In this document: piece by piece, positions 9,216-19,083 of the stretch
How the letters are laid out: each line of letters begins with the position of its first letter
Numbering within the stretch: position 1 is the first letter of the stretch
Assembly: GCF_011189575.1 (NCBI RefSeq)
Contig: NZ_PUJW01000003.1
Coordinates: forward strand, 186,001-250,000
Reading direction: 5' to 3'
Length of the DNA stretch: 64,000 bases
From: Photorhabdus cinerea
GTDB taxonomy: Bacteria > Pseudomonadota > Gammaproteobacteria > Enterobacterales > Enterobacteriaceae
The notes under the pieces: generated by a model
The model's database searches: none
What the model saw: the letters and a program-made list of their open reading frames with translations, nothing else
What the model was told of the DNA's origin: nothing
Program-made: the position numbers and the translations under genes

Positions 9216-10410
9216 AACGCAAAGCCTCAGCAGGTTGGGTGGCAGCGGCACGCCAGGAAGGATATAACGTAGATAATAGGGCAATAACCATCGCTGAAAT
9301 TGCAATTGTAGCGACTTGTAATGGCTCAATAGCAACAGGTAACTCAACACCTGAAGTCAACAAGCCAATAAGTGGCATTAAGTTATTAAGCTGGCTCGAA
9401 AGTAGAACACCAAGCCCAGTTCCCAATAATGTACCGATAATCCCGGCACCCGCTCCTTGGATCATAAAAATCGCCATGACCTGACGGCGTGTCAGTCCCT
9501 GTGTTTGCAAAATTGCCACTTCACCCTGTTTTTCCATCACCAGTAAACCAAGTGAAGTAATGATATTGAATGCAGCCACAGCAATAATCAGGCTCAACAG
9601 CAATCCCATCATGTTTTTTTCCATTCTTACAGCCTGGAAAAATTCACCTTTACGTTCACGCCAATCTTTCCACAACAACCCTTCAGGCATAGTTTGCAAG
9701 CTCAAGCTATCCACCGCCAGCGGTTCTTTGAGATAGAGACGCCAGCCAGTAATATTACCCTGCGGGTAACGCATCAAGCGGGCAGCATCTTGTTGATTAA
9801 CCAGAATTTGTGTGCCGTCTACTTCACTGTTAGAAGCAAAAGTACCCACAATCATAAACAAACGTTGACTCGGAATACGCCCCATTGGTGTCAATTGGCT
9901 TGCACCTGGCACCATCAGGCGAACTCGGTCGCCGCGTTTTACCCCAAGCTCCTCCGCCAACTTTTCTCCCAAAATAACATTATAACTGCCGGGTTCAAGT
10001 TGATAGCGAACAGTGTTAACCAGGTATTCAGTCAGTGGTTCATACTCATCTGAAGTAATACCCAACATCACGCCCACACCGACATTACGGGCGCTTTGCA
10101 ATACAACGTCGCCCATCACCAATGGTGTAATCCTGTTGACTTGCTCTAAGTTCGAAAGTTCACTAGCAGAATGCCTTACGGGATCTAGAGAACCACTTGC
10201 CGACGTCACAACAGCCTGCGGCATCAAGCCAAGAATACTGGTTTCCAATGAACGCTCAAAACCATTCATCACTGACAATACAGTGATTAATGCAGCAACA
10301 CCGAGAGTAATACCGATTGCTGACAGCCATGAAACAAACCGGCCAAATTTGTCAGCCGCACGGCCACGCATATACCGCAAACCTATAAATAATGAGACAG
10401 ACTGAAACAT
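9208..10410 (-). CDS. lolC: LolC, lipoprotein-releasing ABC permease subunit
   Basis: Inner-membrane subunit that recruits the chaperone LolA. 400 aa, near the 399 of E. coli. An N-terminal segment around 25-47 is followed by a periplasmic domain containing the hook region and then three C-terminal membrane segments. It is paralogous to LolE (shared motifs LGVAALI, SVMNGFE, TLYPSWRAA). First gene of the operon and divergent from mfd across about 200 bases that must hold both promoters. Confidence 0.95.
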   Translation of the reverse strand: MFQSVSLFIGLRYMRGRAADKFGRFVSWLSAIGITLGVAALITVLSVMNGFERSLETSILGLMPQAVVTSASGSLDPVRHSASELSNLEQVNRITPLVMGDVVLQSARNVGVGVMLGITSDEYEPLTEYLVNTVRYQLEPGSYNVILGEKLAEELGVKRGDRVRLMVPGASQLTPMGRIPSQRLFMIVGTFASNSEVDGTQILVNQQDAARLMRYPQGNITGWRLYLKEPLAVDSLSLQTMPEGLLWKDWRERKGEFFQAVRMEKNMMGLLLSLIIAVAAFNIITSLGLLVMEKQGEVAILQTQGLTRRQVMAIFMIQGAGAGIIGTLLGTGLGVLLSSQLNNLMPLIGLLTSGVELPVAIEPLQVATIAISAMVIALLSTLYPSWRAAATQPAEALRYE

Positions 10411-10608
10411 GAAATCTATTACGCCCCTGTTGCCAAAGCAAAGTGTTCGGGGATAATAAAGGGTAGCTATACTTTATGGAACCACCAACGCCCAGATCTG
10501 TGGTTTTTTTTATTTTTTCTCAACCTGCCAGCGTGTTTATTTTAAGGCCATTATGGGTCAAAAAATCTGTTGGGAATGGGCTGAATCATAGAGAACACAT
10601 TAACGCTT

Positions 10609-13600
10609 ATGTCCTCAAAATACCGTTATGAACTTCCTGAACGCCGCGGTGATAGCCGCCAGTTAGGTCAGCTCACTGGTGCAGCCTATGCTGTAGAGTG
10701 TGCTGAAATTGTCGAACGCCATCAAGGTCCTGTCGTACTGATAACCAAGGATATGCAAAACGCTTTACGTCTGCATGATGAAGTCCATCAGTTTACCGAC
10801 TGTCCTATCAATATACTTTCTGACTGGGAAACACTGCCCTATGACAGTTTTTCTCCTCATCAGGAAATTATTTCTAACCGCCTGTCTACACTTTATCGTC
10901 TGCCAACAGTAACCAAGGGTGTTTTAATCCTGCCGGTAAATACCTTAATGCAGCGGGTTTGCCCACATGAATATCTTCACGGGCATGCATTGGTTATGCA
11001 TAAAGGACAAAAGCTCTCACAGAATAAACTCCGTGCTGAACTGGAACAGGCGGGCTATCGCAGCGTTGAGCAGGTTCTCGAACATGGTGAATTTGCCACC
11101 CGAGGCGCATTGCTTGACCTTTTTCCAATGGGAAGCGAGCATCCTTATCGTATCGATTTTTTCGATGATGACATTGATAGCCTGAGAATTTTTGATGTTG
11201 ACAGTCAGCGCACGCTAACTGAGGTCAAGCAAATCAACTTATTACCTGCTCATGAATTTCCAACAGATAAAGAAACTATTGAACTGTTCCGCAGCCAGTG
11301 GCGGGAACGTTTCGAAGTCCGTCGTGATAGTGAGCACATTTATCAGCAAGTTAGTAAAGGCACGTTACCCGCCGGGATAGAATATTGGCAACCGCTGTTT
11401 TTCAAACAACCCTTGCCCTCGTTGTTTGATTATCTACCAGATAATACCTTGATTATCATCAGCCAAGAAGTCAACAGCTCTGCTGAACGCTTCTGGCAAG
11501 ATGTTCAACAGCGTTTTGTGAACCGTAAAGTTGATCCAATGCGACCGCTTTTACCACCGGAAGAGCTCTGGCTTCCAGCTGATAGGTTATTCTCTGAACT
11601 GAAAAACTGGCCTCGTATTCAACTCAAAACGGAAGAGCTTAGTAAAAAAGCCAGCCACACAAATCTCGATTATCAACGACTACCTGATCTATCTATCGTC
11701 GCACAAAATAAAGCACCGCTGGATAAACTTCGCTGTTTCCTTGAGCAATTCAATGGCCGTGTTATTTTCTCCGTTGAGAGCGAAGGCCGCAAAGAAACAT
11801 TGCAAGAATTGTTGTCACGAATAAAGATTAAACCAATAAAAATCAGCAAACTAGATGAAGCTCAGGAACCGGGTCACTTTTTAATGATTGGTGCTGCTGA
11901 ACATGGTTTTATCGATAACAAGAATGAACTTACCCTGATCTGTGAAAGCGACATGCTTGGGGAGCGTGTTGTCCGCCGCACTCAGGATACTCGCCGCACT
12001 ATTAATACCGATACCCTGATTCGTAACCTGGCAGAATTACGCCCCAGTCAACCCGTCGTCCATCTGGAACATGGTGTTGGTCGTTATCAGGGGTTAACCA
12101 CTCTCGAAGCGGGTAGCATCAAAACAGAATACTTGATATTGAGCTATGCTGGTGATGACAAGCTCTATGTACCCGTGTCTTCACTGCATCTGATTAGTCG
12201 CTACGCAGGTGGTGCAGATGAAAATGCCCCGTTACATAAATTGGGTGGAGAGACATGGAGCAAAGCCCGCCAGAAAGCAGCTGAAAAAGTACGTGATGTC
12301 GCCGCCGAACTGCTCGATATTTATGCTCACCGTGCCGTAAAACCAGGATTTGCATTTAAACATGATCAGGAACAATACCAATTATTCTGCCAAAGCTTCC
12401 CATTTGAAACTACGCCAGATCAAGAACAGACTATCAACGCCGTTCTAAATGATATGCGTCAGCCAGTGGCAATGGATCGCCTAATTTGCGGTGATGTGGG
12501 ATTTGGTAAAACTGAAGTTGCTATGCGCTCCGCATTTCTGGCCGTCCATAATGATAAACAAGTGGCTGTACTGGTTCCGACAACGCTTCTGGCCCAGCAA
12601 CATTTTGACAATTTCCGTGACCGTTTTGCTAATTGGCCTATACGTATTGAGATGATATCCCGCTTTCGCAGCGCAAAAGAGCAACAGCAAGTGGTTGAAA
12701 TGGCAGCCGCTGGTAAAGTAGATATTATCATCGGTACTCATAAATTGCTGCAAAGTAACCTACGCTGGAAAGATCTTGGTTTGTTAATTGTCGATGAGGA
12801 GCACCGGTTTGGTGTACGTCACAAAGAGCAGATTAAAGCCATGCGTGCGGACGTCGACATTCTGACACTTACCGCAACCCCCATTCCGCGAACGCTCAAT
12901 ATGGCAATGAGTAGCATGCGGGATCTATCAATCATTTCAACACCTCCCGCTCGCCGTCTGGCAGTCAAAACATTCGTCCGTGAATATGACAGCCTGGTCG
13001 TTCGAGAGGCAATACTGCGTGAAATCTTGCGCGGTGGTCAAGTTTACTATCTTTACAATGATGTTGAGAATATTGAGAAAGCCAAACTACGTCTTGAAGA
13101 GTTGGTACCAGAAGCACGGATCGCCATTGGCCATGGGCAGATGCGTGAACGAGATTTAGAACGGGTGATGACCGATTTCCATCATCAACGATTTAATGTT
13201 CTGATCTGTACTACGATTATTGAGACTGGCATTGATATTCCAAGTGCCAATACTATCATTATTGAACGTGCTGACCATTTCGGCCTTGCTCAATTGCATC
13301 AACTGCGTGGACGTGTTGGACGTTCTCATCATCAGGCTTACGCTTATCTTTTGACTCCACATCCGAAAGCAATGACAACCGATGCCCATAAACGTCTGGA
13401 AGCAATCGCTTCGCTTGAGGATTTAGGTGCAGGTTTTGCACTAGCCACTCATGACCTTGAAATCCGTGGAGCCGGGGAACTACTTGGTGAAGAACAAAGC
13501 GGCCAGATGACAACCATTGGCTTCACACTCTATATGGAACTATTGGAAAGCGCTGTCGATTCACTAAAAGCGGGTCGTGAACCTTCACTTGAAGATTTAA

Positions 13601-14058
13601 CAAATAGCCAGACTGATGTTGAATTACGCATGCCTGTCTTGTTACCTGATGATTATATTCCTGATGTTAATATGCGCTTGTCTTTCTACAAACGGATTGC
13701 CAGTGCCAGAGACAAACCAGAATTGGCAGAATTAAAAGTTGAATTGATAGACCGATTTGGCACATTGCCTGATTCAGGACGCCATTTATTACAATCAGCC
13801 ACAATTCGCCTGTCAGCTCAGAAATTAGGTATTAAGCGAATAGAAGCCCATGAGAAAGGAGGATTCATCGAGTTTAGTGAGAAAAATAAAGTTGATCCAA
13901 CTTATCTGATTAATCTATTACAAAAACAGCCTGAAATTTATCGACTGGATGGCCCAACAAAACTGAAATTCATTACTGACCTGAACGAAAGGACATCGCG
14001 TCTGGAATTTATCCAGCAGTTACTAAGTACTTTTGAACAGCATCAGTGCAACTCCTAA
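10609..14058 (+). CDS. mfd: Transcription-repair coupling factor Mfd
   Basis: DNA translocase that removes stalled RNA polymerase from lesions and recruits UvrA. 1149 aa (E. coli 1148) and collinear throughout: UvrB-like N-terminal domains (1-350), RNA-polymerase interaction domain (about 480-545, HLEHGVGRYQGL), RecG-like helicase with Walker A GDVGFGKTEVA, DEEH box IVDEEHRFG and motif VI QLRGRVGRSHH, then the C-terminal regulatory domain. Followed by a long hairpin and an ERIC element. Confidence 0.97.
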   Translation: MSSKYRYELPERRGDSRQLGQLTGAAYAVECAEIVERHQGPVVLITKDMQNALRLHDEVHQFTDCPINILSDWETLPYDSFSPHQEIISNRLSTLYRLPTVTKGVLILPVNTLMQRVCPHEYLHGHALVMHKGQKLSQNKLRAELEQAGYRSVEQVLEHGEFATRGALLDLFPMGSEHPYRIDFFDDDIDSLRIFDVDSQRTLTEVKQINLLPAHEFPTDKETIELFRSQWRERFEVRRDSEHIYQQVSKGTLPAGIEYWQPLFFKQPLPSLFDYLPDNTLIIISQEVNSSAERFWQDVQQRFVNRKVDPMRPLLPPEELWLPADRLFSELKNWPRIQLKTEELSKKASHTNLDYQRLPDLSIVAQNKAPLDKLRCFLEQFNGRVIFSVESEGRKETLQELLSRIKIKPIKISKLDEAQEPGHFLMIGAAEHGFIDNKNELTLICESDMLGERVVRRTQDTRRTINTDTLIRNLAELRPSQPVVHLEHGVGRYQGLTTLEAGSIKTEYLILSYAGDDKLYVPVSSLHLISRYAGGADENAPLHKLGGETWSKARQKAAEKVRDVAAELLDIYAHRAVKPGFAFKHDQEQYQLFCQSFPFETTPDQEQTINAVLNDMRQPVAMDRLICGDVGFGKTEVAMRSAFLAVHNDKQVAVLVPTTLLAQQHFDNFRDRFANWPIRIEMISRFRSAKEQQQVVEMAAAGKVDIIIGTHKLLQSNLRWKDLGLLIVDEEHRFGVRHKEQIKAMRADVDILTLTATPIPRTLNMAMSSMRDLSIISTPPARRLAVKTFVREYDSLVVREAILREILRGGQVYYLYNDVENIEKAKLRLEELVPEARIAIGHGQMRERDLERVMTDFHHQRFNVLICTTIIETGIDIPSANTIIIERADHFGLAQLHQLRGRVGRSHHQAYAYLLTPHPKAMTTDAHKRLEAIASLEDLGAGFALATHDLEIRGAGELLGEEQSGQMTTIGFTLYMELLESAVDSLKAGREPSLEDLTNSQTDVELRMPVLLPDDYIPDVNMRLSFYKRIASARDKPELAELKVELIDRFGTLPDSGRHLLQSATIRLSAQKLGIKRIEAHEKGGFIEFSEKNKVDPTYLINLLQKQPEIYRLDGPTKLKFITDLNERTSRLEFIQQLLSTFEQHQCNS

Positions 14059-14068
14059 GTCATTTTTC

Positions 14069-14109
14069 ACTTCCCTGTCCGTGATTGATTATCAATCTGT
14101 GGGGAAGTG
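14069..14109 (+). terminator. Hairpin after mfd
   Basis: Outer stem CACTTCCC / GGGAAGTG encloses an inner dyad GATTGATTATCAATC, 10 bases after the mfd stop. It could terminate mfd transcription, but the following T-run is weak. Confidence 0.5.
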
Positions 14110-14135
14110 TTGCAATTCGCCTTGCGAAACTAAAC

Positions 14136-14217
14136 TATACCCAATAGATTTCAAATTACAGCACGGCGGTAAGTGAAAGCAGCCAACAAAGCAGCAACTT
14201 GAAAGATAACGGGTATA
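14136..14217 (+). repeat. ERIC element, short 82-bp form
   Basis: Same length and same internal deletion as the copy at 4926, in inverse orientation (TATACCCAATAG... to ...GGGTATA). It lies downstream of mfd at the left edge of the accessory block. Confidence 0.9.
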
Positions 14218-14735
14218 GTCATGTTCGTAATAGCGACCCGTATTATCAATCCTATTTAACAATAGGCCACTTTAATTTGCATTACTCTATCCTGTTATAA
14301 TCATTATTTTTACTTATGCATAAGCAACATTGTATAACCCAAGATAATAACTAGAAAAAAGAAGTTCCTTAACCTCATTATTTAAGCGCAATTTTAATAA
14401 AATACCGATATAAGACCGTTCAACAATTTCATCCCACAGACATCAATTCAGCTTAAGTTGCCATTCGATTAAAGTGATCGTACCAGTTATTTAATATGCT
14501 AATAATATTGCGAAACTGTGCCCTATTGTAACAATCAATCAAATATATTGAGTAATTATAAAAATCATATTCAAACATATTGTTTATTAAAAAATAAATT
14601 ATTATATATTCCTAAATATTATATTATCTTTTAATTGCATTATCTTACACTTCGTCTATACCAATTAGTTAAACCGCTATTTATCTATTAAGAAAAAATA
14701 ATAGATATTTATAACAAATATGAGAAATAGTCATT
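14218..14735. other. AT-rich leader region upstream of isnA
   Basis: 518 bases without a supportable gene. The composition is strongly AT-rich with many A/T runs, typical of promoters silenced by H-NS-like proteins or controlled by global regulators. No clear ribosome site precedes isnA: the nearest purine patch (GAGAAAT) is 12 or more bases from the ATG. I see no RNA gene or operator I can name. Confidence 0.5.
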
Positions 14736-15713
14736 ATGCAAAGTGTTACTGATAATAATATTACTTCCGATAATATTTCCTCTAAAAATATCTCAATGCA
14801 AATTCTGCATGAATTATTGCAATACCGCCGACACCTAACCGATTCAGGAAGAGATTTAGCTCAAGAAGAAGAGAGCATTAAGAGTGTACAGTTACCCCGA
14901 ATTGAATATTTTATCAGAAATAAAGAACCTATAGAATTTATTTTACCCGCGTTCCCAACCAAATCGCCAAACAAAAATAAAGTACTTGGTACCGCTCCCG
15001 ATATGGCAGAACGCTTATCTTTGAGTTTTCTTAATTCTCTATGCCAGCGTATCCAGCTTTATTATCCTCCTGGCGCACGCATTATCATTTGTTCAGACGG
15101 ACATGTTTTCGGTGATCTAATTCATGTCAAAGACGAAGTTATCAGCCAATATCATGAAGATATTAAACAATTACTCCATGAAATGGGCGCTATAAACTTA
15201 GGTACATTTAATCTCAACGATGATAAGGGACTCTGCGAGCATAGCGATAATTTTAACTTACAGAGAGATATGCTAGTAAAACATTACGCCCGATCTGAAG
15301 AATCCATCAAAGATGAATTGTTACAAAATAATGATGGATTGCAATTGTATCGTGCAGTCACCCGCTTTTTATATGAAGACAGCTTATTACCTGGTTATAC
15401 CGGATCAAACAATGCCCTGCAAAAAGATGCCAAACAAAGAGCTATCGGTGTTATTCAACGAAGCTGGGCATGGGGAAGTTTATTAGATACCCATTTCCCA
15501 AAAGCCATACGTCTGTCTATTCATCCTCAACCAGCAGACAGTATTAAATTCGGTATTCATATGATGCCAACTAGGGATGACTGGTTAACCCCTTGGCATG
15601 GTGTCGCAGCCAATGTAAATGGGCAATTTATACTTATGAAACACAAAGAAGTTCAGATGATGGGCGGGAAATTAGTCAATATTCATGGAAAACCCAGCCA
15701 CTATGTAATTTAA
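14736..15713 (+). CDS. isnA: Isocyanide synthase (PvcA/IsnA family)
   Basis: Converts the amino group of an aromatic amino acid (tyrosine in known cases) into an isonitrile, using ribulose-5-phosphate as carbon donor. 325 aa, about the family size. Recognised from the DIT1/PvcA-type core: GTAPDMAERLSLSFLN, YPPGARIIICSDGHVFGD, then QRSWAWGSLLDTHFPKAIRLSIHPQP and TPWHGVAAN. The N-terminal 20 residues are Asn/Ser-rich and may be disordered; an internal ATG at codon 21 is an alternative start. isnB follows after 9 bases. Together the pair makes the isonitrile aglycone of rhabduscin, an insect phenoloxidase inhibitor (recalled). No glycosyltransferase is adjacent. Confidence 0.9.
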   Translation: MQSVTDNNITSDNISSKNISMQILHELLQYRRHLTDSGRDLAQEEESIKSVQLPRIEYFIRNKEPIEFILPAFPTKSPNKNKVLGTAPDMAERLSLSFLNSLCQRIQLYYPPGARIIICSDGHVFGDLIHVKDEVISQYHEDIKQLLHEMGAINLGTFNLNDDKGLCEHSDNFNLQRDMLVKHYARSEESIKDELLQNNDGLQLYRAVTRFLYEDSLLPGYTGSNNALQKDAKQRAIGVIQRSWAWGSLLDTHFPKAIRLSIHPQPADSIKFGIHMMPTRDDWLTPWHGVAANVNGQFILMKHKEVQMMGGKLVNIHGKPSHYVI

Positions 15714-15722
15714 AGGAAAAAG

Positions 15723-16571
15723 ATGATGACAGAATTAAATAAATTTCAGACAGAAGAGATCATACCTTTTGGTCTAAAAATCACACCACAATATTCCGAT
15801 CAACATATTGATACGCTATCAGTGGAACAACTGAGAGAACTGACTAAAAAACACAATCTGCTTATATTACGTGGTTTCAAATCTAACTTATCCGATCACG
15901 AAAAATACGAAGAATATGCCCGTAGTTGGGGAGAAATAATGATGTGGCCATTTGGTGCCATCTTAGATGTCCGTGAACACCAAGATGCTACCGACCATGT
16001 CTTTGATAACACCTATATGCCACTTCACTGGGATGGCATGTATAAACCGACAATTCCCGAATTTATTATGTTCCATTGTGCCCACGCACCTGAAAGTGAC
16101 CAAGGAGGTAGGACAACCTTTGTCAATACCCGTCGTGTTATTGCTAATGCTACCCAGCAGCAATTAGAACAATGGAAAAATATATCTGTTACTTATCGTA
16201 TTAATAAAGTCACTCATTATGGTGGAGAAGTTCATTCTCCTCTATTAGAAGAACACCCGGACGGAAACGGATTCGTTATTAGATATAATGAACCAGCAAT
16301 AGATGGTGAAAAATTCCTTAATAAACATGCTATTGAATACCATAATATCAGCGCCGATCAGGTAGACGAATTCCAGCAAGATTTTATAAATATACTGTAC
16401 GACAAGCGCCACTTATACGCTCATGCCTGGCAAAAAGGTGATCTCGTGATTGTGGATAATTTCTCTCTATTGCATGGACGTGAAGGTTTTACTTCCAAAT
16501 CAGAACGGCATTTACAGAGAATCCACATTCAATCTGATCCGGTCTTTAATAATCAGGCGTTAAGATCATAA
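15723..16571 (+). CDS. isnB: Fe(II)/2-oxoglutarate oxygenase (PvcB/IsnB family)
   Basis: TauD-type oxygenase that decarboxylates and desaturates the IsnA product to a vinyl isonitrile. 282 aa. The iron-binding facial triad is visible as HWD (MPLHWDGMYKP) and a distal His (SLLHGREGF), followed by the 2-oxoglutarate-binding Arg region (RHLQRIHIQ). AAGGA sits 5 bases before the ATG at 15723; ATG at 15726 is equally placed. Two-gene operon with isnA. The 2-oxoglutarate-dependent chemistry is known for the family; the exact product here is inferred. Confidence 0.9.
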   Translation: MMTELNKFQTEEIIPFGLKITPQYSDQHIDTLSVEQLRELTKKHNLLILRGFKSNLSDHEKYEEYARSWGEIMMWPFGAILDVREHQDATDHVFDNTYMPLHWDGMYKPTIPEFIMFHCAHAPESDQGGRTTFVNTRRVIANATQQQLEQWKNISVTYRINKVTHYGGEVHSPLLEEHPDGNGFVIRYNEPAIDGEKFLNKHAIEYHNISADQVDEFQQDFINILYDKRHLYAHAWQKGDLVIVDNFSLLHGREGFTSKSERHLQRIHIQSDPVFNNQALRS

Positions 16572-16694
16572 TATTCTTATACAGACGAAAAACTGGAAAA
16601 ATTATTACTTTGACTCCCAACTCCCATTGTAGTACGCTGACCCTTTATGTCTGCAATATAATACCAGCTAAAATAAATTTACCGGGAGTCAATA

Positions 16695-17123
16695 ATGATC
16701 CGCCCTTTTAACACACAGGATATGGATTCTATTCTGCACATCTGGCTATCAGCATCATTGATTGCCCACAAATTCATTGATGCTGATTTCTGGAAAAGCA
16801 AAGTAGATGATATGCGCGATATTTATCTTCCATTATCAGAAAATTATGTGTATGAAAAGCAAGGTTCTGTAATAGGTTTTTTCAGCCTATATGAAAATTG
16901 TATTGCTGCGATCTTTGTTGCACCATTAGAGCAAGGAAAAGGTATCGGTAAACAACTTATCAACTTTGCAAAAAATCTACGGAATAAACTGGAATTAGAG
17001 GTTTATTGCCAAAATACAAACTCCATCAATTTCTATCTTAACTGTGGTTTCGCGGAAAAAGAAAAAATAATAGATAAAAATACAGGTTACCCTGCGCTAT
17101 TAATGGAATATATTAGAACCTGA
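16695..17123 (+). CDS. GNAT-family N-acetyltransferase (YiaC-like)
   Basis: 142-aa single-domain acetyltransferase. It matches the pattern of E. coli YiaC, a lysine acetyltransferase: HKFIDADFW near the start, the acetyl-CoA loop IFVAPLEQGKGIGKQLI (R/QxxGxG/A-type), then NSINFYLNCGF near the end. GGGAG lies 6 bases before the ATG. Separated from isnB by 123 bases, so probably its own transcript. Substrate unknown; protein lysines or a small amine are both possible. Confidence 0.85.
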   Translation: MIRPFNTQDMDSILHIWLSASLIAHKFIDADFWKSKVDDMRDIYLPLSENYVYEKQGSVIGFFSLYENCIAAIFVAPLEQGKGIGKQLINFAKNLRNKLELEVYCQNTNSINFYLNCGFAEKEKIIDKNTGYPALLMEYIRT

Positions 17124-17328
17124 CCTTTTCAATCAGACCCCTTATTCTAATCTTAGAAAATAAAAAATTCATTTCCCAATAGATTATAAATTTATTTATA
17201 AATCACACTCAGTAATAATCAATATAGATAGCCCAATCGCTCTCTATGGACTGAGAAATAATAGTAATTTTAAATACCAAGTTATAGTTATACTAAGGAG
17301 GCGATTAACAATAAAGAGGAAAATAACA

Positions 17329-19002
17329 ATGTCTATATCTCTTGAATATTTTAGATCTGCAAAGTTTGACGGAAATCTATATCTAAAATGTCATGGTAAA
17401 ATAGGTAAAGATACAGAAACAAAACATACATTAACCAATTTAACCACAAAAGAAATATATGAACATTATAGTGAAAACAATCAACTCTCCTGTTTCACTT
17501 CGCTTAAACCCGCAAATTATATAATAGAAACCACTATCATTAAAGATGGTAAAACTATTAAAAACCTACCACCAAAAAACATAGAAATAAAAGAATCAGA
17601 CTTGCTATTTGATATAGAAAAAGAAATAGATGAAATAAATAAAAATGCAAGTAATGATATTAACATTAACCCTATCCCTCCGGAACAAACCACATTTGAA
17701 TATAGAACTATCTCTCTAAAAGGAAACAATTACATTCCAAATGACAATTTAAAATACAAGCTTGAAATCATGTTTTCTCCTGATGGATTAAAAAGACTTG
17801 AAATCGAAAGAAATAATTTATTACCTGTTTTTAATTCACTTAAACACACAATAGAGATAGAACCTGTTTTTAATCAAGAAGATTTAGATAAGAAAACCTG
17901 GAAAACTCAAGAATTCAGTAAATTAGCTCACCTTTACAAAATAGACTCTAATATTAATCATTCTGATTTAGTCAAGTTAACCAATGAACTGGAAAAACTA
18001 GATTATGTCGAATTTTGCTCCCTTACTCCTATTTTGAAAGATCTACCGCCACCGCCTTTACTTCTGTCCAAAGAAGAAGTAGTAATTCCTGAATCTGATA
18101 TTCATATCACTACACCTGATTTTTCACATCTACAGGGATATTTAGACGAACACAATGGCATGAATATCAGAAACGCCTGGGCTGAAGGTTATAAAGGTCA
18201 AGGTATCACTATACACCACCTTGATTTTGGTGTTTACAGAAACCATGAAGATTTAGTTGGTAATATTACGGTTATCAACAGCCGTCCAGAAACACAAGAT
18301 TGTAATCACGGCACAGCATCCACCGGCTGTATTGCCGCAAAGGATAATAAATTCGGTGTAACTGGTATTGCTCACGAATGTCAATTCCGTTTTTATGACG
18401 TCGATGATTTTGATAAAATAATATATAGCTTTTCACCAGGAGATATTATTAGTTTAGATGTTCAAATTTCAGTAAATTATAGATATTATCCTTTTACCTA
18501 CATCAAATCTTATTGGCAAAAAATAAAAAGTTGTGCTGATGCTGGGGCAATCATTATTTTCGCCTCTGGTAATAGCGGTCTTAATTTAGCCTATGACTTC
18601 ACATTCCCTAACTATGGCGATCCTGGCGGTATTATGATCGGTGCCTGTACATCAATTAATGGACACAGGTTAGGCTTTTCCAATCATAATCTCCATACTA
18701 GTTTAAATTCCTGGGGTGAGAATGTTACAACAACTGGATATTCGGACTTACAAAAACTACCAGGAAATAATAGGAACTATACTCATAGTTATAATGGGAC
18801 ATCCAGTGCAACACCTTTAGTTTCAGGTGCATTAGCACTCATTCAGTCTTATGCAAAGTCAAAATATCATAAATATCTTAATTGCTATCAAATAGCGACA
18901 TTGGTTAAAAACAGTGGTTTTACAATAGGAGAAATACAGGGAATTGGTTCGCGTCCGAATGTCGCAAATGCTTTCAAACTAATGGATCGTCTATTTTCTT
19001 AA
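17329..19002 (+). CDS. Subtilisin-like serine protease (S8) with novel N-terminal half
   Basis: 557 aa. The C-terminal half (about 275-555) is an S8 peptidase with a full active site: D299 (HLDFG), H327 (NHGTAS), oxyanion N415 (FASGNSG) and S492 (NGTSSATP). The N-terminal half (1-270) is not recognised: polar, AT-rich codons, no Cys-rich or repeat structure, ending in a proline-rich linker (PPPPLLL). No signal peptide or membrane segment is visible, so it is either cytosolic or exported by another route. The N-terminal half may be an inhibitory or targeting domain. Base composition is more AT-rich than the flanking core genes, suggesting transfer. Confidence 0.85.
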   Translation: MSISLEYFRSAKFDGNLYLKCHGKIGKDTETKHTLTNLTTKEIYEHYSENNQLSCFTSLKPANYIIETTIIKDGKTIKNLPPKNIEIKESDLLFDIEKEIDEINKNASNDININPIPPEQTTFEYRTISLKGNNYIPNDNLKYKLEIMFSPDGLKRLEIERNNLLPVFNSLKHTIEIEPVFNQEDLDKKTWKTQEFSKLAHLYKIDSNINHSDLVKLTNELEKLDYVEFCSLTPILKDLPPPPLLLSKEEVVIPESDIHITTPDFSHLQGYLDEHNGMNIRNAWAEGYKGQGITIHHLDFGVYRNHEDLVGNITVINSRPETQDCNHGTASTGCIAAKDNKFGVTGIAHECQFRFYDVDDFDKIIYSFSPGDIISLDVQISVNYRYYPFTYIKSYWQKIKSCADAGAIIIFASGNSGLNLAYDFTFPNYGDPGGIMIGACTSINGHRLGFSNHNLHTSLNSWGENVTTTGYSDLQKLPGNNRNYTHSYNGTSSATPLVSGALALIQSYAKSKYHKYLNCYQIATLVKNSGFTIGEIQGIGSRPNVANAFKLMDRLFS

Positions 19003-19041
19003 TTAAGTAAACTATTTCAAGTAAAAAAGTCATACCTTATA

Positions 19042-19070
19042 AAGGCTACCAGCTAATCGCTGGTAGCCTT
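19042..19070. terminator. Hairpin between protease gene and ndh
   Basis: Perfect 12-base stem AAGGCTACCAGC / GCTGGTAGCCTT with a 5-base loop, between convergent genes. A T-run (TTTTTTAC) follows on the minus strand, so it serves ndh best and probably both. Confidence 0.75.
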
Positions 19071-19083
19071 ATCAACTGAATAA

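Noticed and set aside
14736..14795. Repeat-like GATAATATT motifs at the isnA start
   Set aside because: Only approximate and within coding sequence; consistent with AT-rich codons.
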